Origin: Juglans regia | Taxonomy: Eukaryota; Streptophyta; Magnoliopsida; Fagales; Juglandaceae | DNA length: 64,000 nucleotides | Assembly: GCF_001411555.2 (NCBI RefSeq) | Contig: NC_049901.1 | Span: 43,392,302-43,456,301, forward strand | Reading direction: 5' to 3' | Part shown: positions 49,196 through 59,682 of the stretch, in pieces | Layout: every line of letters starts with the position of its first letter | Numbering within the stretch: position 1 is the stretch's first letter | Notes under the pieces: generated by a model | Told to the model about the DNA's origin: nothing | Seen by the model: the letters and a program-made list of their open reading frames with translations, nothing else | Database searches by the model: none | Made by a program: the position numbers and the translations under genes

Positions 49196-52100
49196 AATTC
49201 TGAAGGGATAGTTTTGCAGATTTGAAATTAATGGGTTTTGAGTGGAAGATAGATATACACAAAATGGATCGAATGATATTTATTAAGCATTTAATGTTGT
49301 CAAGGAAATTCATTTAAATAATTATAAATATTGTGTAATTTATTTTATGGGTCTATCTATCTTCTCCTCCTTTAGACCTTAGAACTTAGACGCTAACACG
49401 AGCATTTAAATCCCGTTCTGCAACCGTTTTTGTTTTTTTGTCTTTTTGTTCATGGCATTTGCATGTGGTCTTACATGTAATGACGTGCTGACACATGATT
49501 TGGTTCAAATCCACGAAAAAGAAAACGCCGAACCCATAAAGCCTAAGGAGCCCCGAAGACCTAAGACTTGCAAAGGACAAAATGATACAAGACGAAAAGC
49601 CAACAGCCAACTTGACAATCATGAAAGTGTTGACCATCTAGAATTTGGAGTGCATTGATGATAGACTTATTGTGGAAGGTGGTAGGTTAGGTCTACTCCT
49701 GCGAAACAAAGAAAAGCTAGAATTTCAATGGTTTGTGAAAATAAAAAATATTTTCATCTATTTTATTGATGTGTCATTAAATAATAGATTCATAAATAAA
49801 AAGTGTGATTTACTGAGATCATAAGATGATAAAAAAAAATGATAAGAATTGAGATGATAGGTAGTATTTCTCGTGAAAATAATGATGAAAATGCACACTT
49901 TTTCATGTTATTATTTTGGTTACATAATCATTAATTGAATGAAGCATTAGATACTCCTCATTGTGCTCAAGTCAAGACTATGCTAAATTGTTGACCAAAA
50001 TGGTGAATGGAATTTCTCAATCATGGAAAGTTCCACTCAAACTTCACTCACCAAGGAGCTCCTAGACCTAAGACTTGCCAAACTAGCCAATAGGAATACA
50101 CAAAATGATGAAGAGGAGACCAACTTTCTCTTTTGCCATGCTCAATTTTCCTTTTTTTGAAAAAATAGCAAGTCACACTCTAGTAAGAGGCAGAAAGAAG
50201 GCTGTTTCCTCTATGTTTAGGCAAAGAACATGTAGAAGCTAGCCTTTGTCTTGTAAGCAACCCTTTCTCTATCTTGGAATTGTGCTTGAGTTAGTACAAA
50301 TTGCAGTCGTCCACCTTGGCAAAGACTAGCTTACTTTTCTTTTTCTTTTTTTATTTCTTCATTCAATTTGCTTACATATATATGACTGCTTTATTATCTT
50401 TATTTGTTTCACTTCAACCTTCAATTTTCTCATTCACACTTGAGAAGGAAAATATCATTACAATAAGATTAATATTATTGTGACTCGTGAGCCATAAAAA
50501 CAATTACAAATTAGATTTTTTCTCTGATAAATTCGAGTGTAGTCTTTCACTTAGGCGTCAGTTAAGTTATAAGTTAGTAACTATTAGGTAGATAATAAGG
50601 AAACTTATTAATAACAAAAAAACCAAACTAGGATATTCCACTAAAAAATAATCACTTTTTTGTGGGTGATAGAGATTCAAATAATGTCCAACTTACATCT
50701 AAGTCTATATTCCGAAAAAAAAACTAGTTAATGTTATAATACAAGCCCATTAAAATTAGAATAATTCTTCTCATCAGTCACTATTCACTATCCCACACTC
50801 TACATCCTATAAAAAAATGTCAGGTGCGAAATGTAAGGATGAATAGTGATTAATATATAGCAAAACATTTAAAATTACTATAAAGAGTAATAATTGTTTC
50901 CTCTCAAGTAATGTAAATATCATTCGCCATTTTCACGTACTCAAATCCAAGAGATACATTGACTTTGCTATAGTGAGAGGAAGAATATACCATCATCAAA
51001 TGCTACATAACCAGTCATTGTAAAGGAAATCCACAAATCCCATTACTTATTATTTTGTATATAAAATCCCATTACTTTTGCCACCAAAAATGGTTGACAA
51101 CTCCGTTGTCTACAACATTTATAAAGTTCAAAAATAAAATAGTGCACAAAAAAGAGTCATGCCTGGATGGCGGACTGGACCATCCCAAAATCAATCAAGT
51201 ATCCACCAAGTTTTGGGATTAGAAAGTAAAACTAATTGACCAGACGAAACGTCGAAGAATTTTATGTATCAGTCACTATTTATTTTCACATTTTATATTT
51301 ATAATTTTTTTTTCATAAGATATATGGATTTTTTTATAGAGTGTGAGGGTATTTTTCATAAGACGTAGAATATGGGATAGTGAATAATGATTAATGAAAA
51401 AAAAAATTTATAATATATTGATGAAAGGTTTTACTACTTTATTATTATTATTATTATTATTATTAGAATATGACAAAATTCCACAAAAATGGGACAATGT
51501 TTGAAGTCTTAACTTATATTAATTAAGCAATGTTGTACAAAGAAATCTAAGAAAATAACCGCACACCATATGCATGAACAGAAAATTAGGAAAAAGTTTG
51601 TATTTGCTACGTTTCATAGATTTAATTGAAATTTAAACCATGTTTAATATATTTGGAAAAAAATGAAAAAATTATAAATTTTATTTAAGAAAATTGCATA
51701 TGATTTGTAATAAAATGTTTTGATATTATAGAATACAATGAGTTGACCTTTCTTTGTCTAAAAGTTTATGTGAAATGAATAGTGATAATACTTTTAATTC
51801 GAATCCTATCAACTAAATACAATGGAAAGCAAATCAGTCATTGAAATAAATCAAATTGAATATATGAATGGAGTTGATGATATATAAATATATGAATGCT
51901 ATCAATGGTTTATATTTGAATAACAAGCTGATTTAATATCATCTATATGAATATTAATTTGTGATAACAACCATTAATTAAATCTTATTGTCCATTTAAA
52001 ATCATGGCATGAATCCACATAAATAAATTAGATTGGGAAAAATAATAACCATACAATACATACAATTCAAGAAATCACGCAACAGATATTTCTTTGGTAT

Positions 52101-52539
52101 ACAAATCAAATTTCAATATTACGTATAATCGAATACCACGCAAAAAAGATACATTTTTTATGATAAAATAATATTTAGCCAGCAATAGGGGTTGACTAGA
52201 TTTGGCAAGTGAAAATAAAGAAAGCTAAAATTATAGTTTATTTATTGAGTCCATTATAATGGATTATTGTGCAACCTAGCTAAATCTTAGTCAAAATATA
52301 GCTAACTTGAATCCACTACTAATGTTGTAAAGTTGTATATTAGATTATAGAGTTATCTTTAATGTAAAATAAATTTAATATATTACATTAAATTTATAAA
52401 TTTATTTTTATAAAATCACTTCAAAATTGGATCAGTTTACTTTTGAGAAATTTAAGTGGAAAATCTAAATTTTACAACATTTATTATGGGTTTGGTATTC
52501 TTGGAATGTATTTCTAACACTTCATACAAGAAACACGTA
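49196..52539. other. Intergenic, no gene supported
   Basis: This is AT-rich DNA with an (ATT)n microsatellite at about 51440-51464. At 52210-52330 short blocks (AGCTAAA, GTCAAAATATAGCTAACTTG, ATCCACTACTAATG) resemble the Harbinger-type element at 6743-7516, suggesting a decayed relative. The frame at 49446-49658 (70 codons) is unsupported. Confidence 0.45.
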
Positions 52540-53230
52540 GGTTTTCACCAAATCCAACATCAGTCGGAGTGGAGCTTAGCCCGCACATGTGGGAGGAAGT
52601 TTCGGATCTCGTCTGCGTGTGGTCATCATGCGCCATCGAGGAGCCTTCTGCCAACTCCACACTTGGCTTCTCCGGAATCCCTGAACGCGCCACTTCCGAC
52701 GCTATGTGCACTATTCATCCGTTTCGTTTTCAATATTTTTGTTTTCCTTTTTTTGTTGTTCCATTTTTTCATTTTGAGCCGGTAAGATGTTGAGATTTTG
52801 GATTGGACGCAATATGGGATAAGAGCTATTCGAGAGAGGCGAGCAATACTACGGTTGGTGGTCGCAATACTAGTGCTAGTGTGTAGGTGCCGAATGCTCA
52901 GTGGAGGCTATTTGTCCGTGCATGAGCTAGGTATTCGTGCAGTCATGACTCGAGTTGCCGATGCTTGCGATAAGCGTGACGTTTGGATTCACACTGGTGT
53001 TTGTGGTTCTGTAGTTGGCTATATGTTTTATTTGTAGTTTTTTTGTTATTTTAGTTAGTAATAAATTAGAAATAGACTATTGAATTTGGTGTCTATAACG
53101 GTGTCTCGTATTCTTCCTCCTTGGAAGGACTGAGAGAGTCGTGAAGTTATGTTTTACAGAGTATTTTTTCTGTTAAGAGAGAATTTTTTAGAAATTAAGA
53201 CAATATCCATCGTAAAAAAATTTATGTGTG
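52540..53230 (+). repeat. Dispersed repeat family R, copy 2
   Basis: It is colinear with 22930-23690, with the same orientation and a similar length. Shared blocks include GTCGGAGTGGAGCTTAGCCC, CATGAGCTAGGTATTCGTGC and AATAAATTAGAAATAGACTA. It ends just upstream of the FAO gene. Confidence 0.6.
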
Positions 53231-53503
53231 GAGAAATCTTAAAGTTGATGCGTAGTTTGATTTATAGTCTAAATTTTTTATATATTGAGTTAGAATTTCG
53301 GTTCATTAATAAAACGAGTACGTTTCCATCCAAAAAAGCAAAACACGTAATTTTTAATGTGGTACAACTCCGAGTGGCACAAAACCAATCCGATTTCGGG
53401 TAGGACTGTGTGTTAGTTGGAAGTATTGAATAGCCATTGCCCTCAGCATTCACTGTGGCTGTGGCATTCTTCTTTTTATTTACTAGAAATCTCCCATTAG
53501 TCA

Positions 53504-53526
53504 ATTCTCTCTCTCTCTCTCTCTCG
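53504..53526. repeat. (CT)n microsatellite in the FAO promoter
   Basis: A nearly pure CT tract lies 35 bases before the candidate TATA box. CT-rich stretches at this place are common in plant promoters. Confidence 0.8.
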
Positions 53527-53559
53527 CTGCCGGTCTCCTCCCCAGAGTGGCAACAACTC

Positions 53560-53567
53560 TATAAATA
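53560..53567 (+). promoter_or_regulatory. Candidate TATA box of the FAO gene
   Basis: TATAAATA lies 95 bases before the ATG at 53655, giving a leader of about 60 bases. Confidence 0.5.
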
Positions 53568-53654
53568 TCAAGTTATCTCCGAATTCCGTAAGAACATAAC
53601 AAAGTAAGAAAATACAGAGATATTTCCAGAAATAGAGAGAGGAGACTGAGAGAG

Positions 53655-56600
53655 ATGAAGGGAAGGAAGAGCAGTCACCCATTGTTGAGAGGGGGGAGGA
53701 GAGAGCGCAGTTACAGCCATGGTTTCTCTTCTGCTCAGATCCAATCACTGGCCTCCATCTGTGAGGCTCTCATCCCTCCCCTGCCATGGGAGAGCATCAG
53801 CAAGGATAACCCAGTTGACCAGGCCCTTCGTTCCTTCTACAAAGCTTCTGGGTCTCATCCTCCTCTCCCCGATGAGGTGGATTGTCTATATCCTATCTTT
53901 GTTTTTATTCAAAATTTAATTCTATAGCACAGAAAAAAAAGAGCTCTTGGAGTTGTCATCAAGCAACCAATACGTATAATATCTTCTATCTTTGAATGGA
54001 AAACACTGAACAGGTAGCGGAGCTCATTGTGAAGAGGTGTATACCACAGGCTGTATTCCTAGTGAGCTTAGTTCTGAAGATGCTCTCATTCAGACTAGGG
54101 ACTCTTTTGCTTTGTGGGTATCTGTGCTTTGATTCGAAATGGCCATTTATTCTTAGGTTCTCCGAGATTTCTGTGGAGAAGAGAGAAGAAATTCTCAAGA
54201 AATGGTCGAAGGAAAGGCGTCTGGTACCCTTAAGGCAGGTGTTTCTAGTTGTTAAAGTCTTCTGCTTCTTCGACTTCTTCTCAAGGGTAATGCTTTTGAG
54301 CCGCATCTCTTCCTTCTATTTGTAAATTATGGCCCTTCTGTGTTTTTTTTTTTTTTTTTAGGGGGTGCGGGGGAGGTTTGTCTTTTTTCTTTCCTTTTTT
54401 TTTTTATTCTCAAACCATATAGAGAACATTTTTTAAAGAATGATTTGTATTTAGTGAGTTGAGATGATTTGGAGATAATAGAATAAAAATAAAATTATTT
54501 ATTATATTTTGTATAAAAATTTAAAAAAATTATTTTGAAATTTAAAAGTTGAATTGTTTATTATATTTTATATAAAAATTTAAAAAAATTATAATAATAA
54601 AATAAAATAAATTAAGATAAATTTTAAATGCAAACGAGGCTGTACTTACTTCACATATCTCATGGATATATGGTATTTGAAGGCTTATTTACGAAGCCCG
54701 TTCATGGAAACGCTTTGGCAAGTGTTTTGACGTTGTTTTTATTTGTATCTTTTAAACAGAAGCACTTTTTTCTGTTGACTGAATTACCTTTCTGGATATG
54801 GGCTTCTTTACTGATGCATGCTTTTGGTGGTGGCTATATGTGCAACTTCCGCTTTTCTTCTGCTGTTAGGCTTCAAAACTAGAGTCTGACAAAGAAAAAC
54901 TTTCACACATATGATATGATTGATTGGTCTCATTATCATCATTACGGTTTAACATGAGAAGACTTCAGGATCAACTTTGATCTGTTTCTGTTTTTCTTTT
55001 TTAATTTTCTCTTTTTCTGTTCCCTTCTTAATATCAATGTTCAGGTTCGGGAGTCCTACGAGATACCTCATTCTGAACTTTATAGGAAATGCTACATTTG
55101 TTTCCTAATCAGATTATAAGATACCTATCTTACAGAACGATGATGTCTTGACTCGACTCTTAAAAGAAAATATCTTGATGGATGATACAGAAAATATCTA
55201 TTTCACTTGAATATGAAATAGATATTTTAAAACAGTAATGTTGATAATGAGATCATCATTACTGTTTTAAATCTTGGGTGGGGATGGTTGAAGAATTTTG
55301 GGGTATATCTTGGATGATGCAGAAAATATCTATTTCACTTGAATATGAAAAAAATTATCGTGTTTATTTTTCGTATTAAGAGTAGTCAGTTACTTTTTTC
55401 ATTTTTCTACGTGTGTGTGTTACAGACCGATGAAAACTCAGAAAACGCATCATGGGAAGCAATTGGATACCGAGTTGACACGAGAGAAAGGTTGACCGAA
55501 TCCCAAAAGGAGAGGCCTCTCCAGAAGGGAATCATTGAAACCATGTATGAAAATGACTCTACACTTGTCCAATCTCTCGCCCAGAAAGGCCTTGAAGTCA
55601 TTGAAGATCCAGAGCACAACATGTACAAGATCAAATGTGATGTTGTGGTTGTTGGTTCTGGTTGTGGTGGAGGGGTTGCAGCTGCTGTTCTTGCGAGCGC
55701 TGGCCTGAAAGTAATCGTCCTTGAGAAAGGTAACTATTTTGTGCCTGAAGATTATTCTTCTGCGGAGGGCCCCTCCATGAATGAGCTATATGAGTCAGGA
55801 GGAATATTGTCAACTCTTGATGGGAAAACTATGATCTTTGCTGGCTCAACTGTCGGTGGAGGCTCTGCTGTAAACTGGTCTGCATCTATCAAAACACCAG
55901 ACTCAGTTCTTCAAGAGTGGTCTGCTGATCATAAGATCCCACTTTACGCAAGCTCAAGCTATCAGTTCGCCATGGATGCCGTTTGCAAGAGGATTGGTGT
56001 CACAGATAAGTGCAAGGAAGAAAGCTTTCAGAATCAAGTACTCCGAAAAGGGTGTGAGAATCTTGGCTGGGAAGTTGAGAGAGTCTCAACAAATGCCTCA
56101 GAAAATCATTACTGTGGCTCTTGCTTATATGGTTGTAGAACTGGGGACAAGAAAGGCACTGATTCAACTTGGCTGGTCGATGCTGTGAACTGTGGTGCAG
56201 TGATCCTAACAGGAAGCAAAGCTGAGAAACTTATATTGGAGAATGGAAAGAATGCAAGGATGAGAAAGCAATGCCTGGGAGTGATTGCAACAACTATGAG
56301 TGAGACTATCACGAAGAAGTTGCAAATTGAGGCTAGAGTAACAGTATGTGCATGCGGGTCTCTCTTGACTCCGCCTCTAATGATCTCTAGTGGCTTGGAG
56401 AATCCTAACATTGGCAAAAACCTTCACCTCCACCCTGTTCAACTCGTCTGGGGACACTTTCCAGAACACACATCAAATTTTAGGGGCAAAATGTATGAGG
56501 GAGGGATTATTACTTCACTCCATAAGGTGGTTTCAGAGGATTCCACCGTCCGAGCCATTATAGAAACTCCGGCATTTGGACCTGCAGCATATAGTGCTCT

Positions 56601-57153
56601 ATTTCCTTGGATTTCGGGGCTTGACATGAAGGATAGGATGGTGAAGTTTGCTAGAACTGCTCAGCTTTTTGCTTTGGTAAGAGATCAGGGTTCAGGAGAG
56701 GTGAAGGCAGAGGGTAAGATTACGTATCGATTAAGTCAAATCGATAAAGAAAATCTCCGAGCTGGGATGAGGCAGGCTATAAGAGTTTTGGTTGCCGCAG
56801 GAGCTGTTGAAGTGGGAACCTATAGGAGTGATGGCCAGAGAATTCAATGTAAAGGAATTAAAGAGGAGGAGTTGGAGGAGTTTTTGGACACAGTGACAAC
56901 AGTTGGAGGGGCAGGGTCAAGGGGAGAACACTGGACTCTATATGGTTCTGCACATCAGATGGGAAGTTGTAGAATGGGTTCTACAAAAGAAGAAGGTGCA
57001 GTTGATGAGAATGGTGAAAGCTGGGAAGCAAAAGGCTTGTTTGTATGTGATGGAAGTGTTCTACCTACTGCAGTTGGGGTCAATCCCATGATTACCATCC
57101 AGTCCACTGCTTACTGCATTTCCAAGAGGATTGCAGAGTCCTTGAAGAAATAA
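53655..57153 (+). CDS. FAO: Long-chain fatty alcohol oxidase (GMC oxidoreductase family)
   Basis: It oxidises long-chain fatty alcohols to aldehydes with O2, yielding H2O2, as a membrane-bound enzyme of lipid and omega-oxidation metabolism. Three exons (53655-53876, 54014-54286, 55426-57153) join in frame to 740 aa, the usual plant FAO length. A hydrophobic segment in exon 2 (about residues 86-116, [17 protein letters not shown]) is the likely membrane anchor. The FAD dinucleotide fold is at residues 236-266 ([20 protein letters not shown]). The GMC active-site region is near the C-terminus, with HQMGSCRMG and [18 protein letters not shown], including the conserved His/Asn positions. The Cys cluster [16 protein letters not shown] typical of the family is present. 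The start is the first in-frame ATG after the TATA box. Intron 2 is 1.1 kb and carries a MITE and short repeats. The FAO1-4 subgroup is not resolved. Confidence 0.95.
54438..54645 (+). repeat. GATGAGATGAG-type MITE, copy 10 (decayed)
   Basis: It carries GTGAGTTGAGATGATTTGGA, two TTATTTATTATATTTTGTAT-like blocks and TTTTAAATGCAAACGAGGC. GATGA units have mutated to AATAAAATAAAATAA. It lies in intron 2 of the FAO gene. Confidence 0.6.
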
Positions 57154-57737
57154 ATATTCCAATTTTCCCCTTTTTTAAATTAATTAGACTCTGCAAAAAC
57201 GATTGTGTAATAATAAGAAGAAGAAAAACTAAATCATTGTTTGGGTGATTAGAGACCCATAATAAAGTAATGTTCTTCCTTCCCACTTCTTTCTATTTCT
57301 CTCAATTCAGCAAAACCGACCAAAACGTCCATTTTGCATTAACAAAAAGAAAAAAAAAAGAGATCAAAACTTCAAACAGGATGAGTGTTAAGAAGATATT
57401 TACACCCTCCGATAACATTGTGACAGGTATACTTATTTGTAAAAGATAAATAGACCTGATTTTAGGCAGTTCTCTCAGATATACCTTCCCCATCGCTTTC
57501 TCCCTCTCTCTAGCCTCAGCACGGCGTATTTTTCATTGTGAGAATCCATACGTGGCATAATATTATTGGACGGTGTAAATTTATTCTTATCACCCATCCG
57601 GTCCCCAGTGTATTTCAAAAAAATAAAATCAATCACTTCTCTATAATCGTCTCCTTATTTGACATGTATGTAGGCAAACAGAACGCAACTATGGAAGTCT
57701 ATTTTGCATCAAAGATTATACAGGTCCTGTCCCGTTG
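57154..57737. other. FAO 3' flank, no gene seen
   Basis: This is the probable 3' UTR and intergenic DNA. Short open frames here have no family features. Confidence 0.5.
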
Positions 57738-57885
57738 AATATAGAAACACTTTCAATCTATCTTATCTCTATCATTATAATTTTTTTAAATTTTTATATA
57801 AAATATAATAAATAATTCAATAATAATATTAAAAAATAATATTTTAACAATATATTTTACTATCCAAACAAGCCCTTAAGTTAAC
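57738..57885 (-). repeat. GATGAGATGAG-type MITE, copy 11 (partial, reverse)
   Basis: It carries AATCTATCTTATCTCTATC, AAAATATAATAAATAATTCAA, AATATTAAAAAATAATATT and TATCCAAACAAGCCCTT. Confidence 0.55.
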
Positions 57886-58265
57886 AATCACCTAATTAAA
57901 GGGGATTTGGATCACCTCAATAACAAACATTTTCTTCATAAAAATGAACACGCAGAAGGCGAAACACCAGTGAGGAGGAGTGTTTGTATATGAATAAAAA
58001 TAAAGTAGAAGAGCATCAACCCCCAGAAATCCTCTTAAAATTCGAGGGAGCTCAACTTTATTGGGAAAACTTTAACAATTCTATATTTAATCAAAATCTT
58101 ACATCAATTCCCATTTTAGTGGGGACACTTCGGTCTACACGTATTTCCGCCAAAAATAAACTAGCAGAGCAAATCATATTTACTCCCCACCCCCCCAAAA
58201 AAAAAAAAAAAACAATCATGCTGAAGAGGATAAAATTATATAATATAGGTAACCAAGGGATTCCC

Positions 58266-59060
58266 TCATTTGTAAGCTGCTTTAACTGCTTTCTCGGCAG
58301 CATCATCAAGGTCATCTGCCGTTATCAATGCCATACCACTTTCCTGCACACCATCAGTAATCAGCATAAATAAATAAATAAAAATTCTTCAAAAAATTAT
58401 CAAGAGGCGATTCACATGACATTACAGATTTTTCCTCCAGCAATTTGATAGCAGATCAAGTTTTACCTTTAGGATTCTCTTTCCTTGGTCAACATTGGTG
58501 CCTTCAAGACGAACAACCACTGGTACTTTCAGTGAAACCTTCATCGCAATGCCCATAAAAAGTTAAAAGCTTCAGCAAATGGCACAGCACCGATTCATTC
58601 TAATTCAGGCAATGCAAAATAAAGCAACAACTAATATATGACAGCACAGTCTAAATCAATAACATTCTACCTTCTTTCCCCTTTTACTTCTCCTTTAAAA
58701 GTGTCAAATACTTCTTAATTACCACCAAACTTAAATTCTCTTCATCAGATGTTTTTATTATTATTTTGTAATGCAATACGAGGGTGATGTGTTAAAAGCA
58801 CAGAAATACAACGATTTTTATGGATTAAAGGACAATAAGTGGATGATGAGAAGAAGAAGAAAAAGAAGAAGAAGAAGAAGAAGAAACCAGTTACTGTTAC
58901 AAATGAACATGAGGTAATTCATGGACAGAGATCTAACCTCTTTGGCAGCATTGACAATTCCACGTGCTATTATATCACATTTCATTATTCCCCCGAATAT
59001 GTTCACTAAGATTGCTTTCACCTTCTCATCCGAAGTCAATATCTTGAATGCCTCAATCAC
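58266..59060 (-). CDS. Succinate-CoA ligase (ADP-forming) beta subunit, mitochondrial, last three exons
   Basis: It catalyses the TCA-cycle step succinyl-CoA + ADP + Pi to succinate + ATP, together with the alpha subunit. Reading the minus strand, exon 59060-58938 codes [20 protein letters not shown] and the loop [14 protein letters not shown]. Exon 58538-58467 codes [20 protein letters not shown]. Exon 58343-58266 codes [20 protein letters not shown] and ends KAAYK with TGA. All have GT/AG borders and phase 0, 90 residues in total. These are the conserved C-terminal part of the CoA/subunit-interface domain (IFGGI, RLEGTN). The remaining exons are beyond the window's right edge, because the next upstream intron is at least 4.9 kb long. 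That length comes from nested insertions at 59145-63975 in the same transcriptional orientation. A (GAA)n microsatellite lies in the short intron at 58851-58884. Confidence 0.93.
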
Positions 59061-59144
59061 CTGCTTCATACAACTTATTGATTAAAGCACTCATAATTAA
59101 GAGTTTATTTCTCAAGGCTAGTAACAACTCAAACTTATAAAGAT

Positions 59145-59267
59145 TATGTATGGGTAATGAGATGAGATGAGATGAGAAATTGTAAGAATTCTGTGAATAG
59201 TAGTGAAGTGATTTGAGTTAAGATATTTCATTGGATTTTGAAAAATGAGGGAGAGAAAGTTGAATAA
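59145..59267 (+). repeat. GATGAGATGAG-type MITE, copy 12, left part
   Basis: It runs from ATGGGTAATGAGATGAGATG to GGGAGAGAAAGTTGAATAA and then stops at a T-run. The continuation is at 63719. Confidence 0.7.
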
Positions 59268-59682
59268 TTTTTTTTTTAATAGGTAATAAGAAATTTTATT
59301 CCAAGTAAATAGTCATAGCCAAGTACACAGAAAGTATACAAGTGATTATACCTAAATACAAGCTAAAGTAAAACAGAACTAAAACAAAACATTACAAGTA
59401 TTCCCATCCCTTGGAAGGTTCTTCACCCAAAAACTTAAAGAGCTAAAGAAAAAATCCCTAAATTCCCCCATAGTACGTTCGCGATCATTGAAACACCTCC
59501 CGTTTCTCTCTAACCATAAACACCAAAACAAACACAAGGGGATCATCCTCCAAAATTCTGCACTGCCTCTACAACCAGCTGAACCATGCCAACTAGCCAA
59601 AATATCCACCACTCGCAATGGCATAACCCAAACAATGCCAACCCTTGCAAGTATCTCATTCCACATAGCTTGTCACAAACTC
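59268..59682 (-). mobile_element. Outer LINE, 3' part (zf-RVT end of ORF2 plus poly-A)
   Basis: The poly-A tail appears as a T-run at 59268-59277. The minus-strand frame 59666-59379 codes MWNEILARVGIVWVMPLRV and IPLCLFWCLWLERNGRCFND, the end of a plant L1-type ORF2 after the zf-RVT domain. It is the continuation of the segment at 63028-63718, separated from it by the inner LINE. Confidence 0.8.

Noticed and set aside
49446..49658. 70-codon charged open frame
   Set aside because: No domain, no splice context, and only a short similar patch near 50045. Too weak to call.
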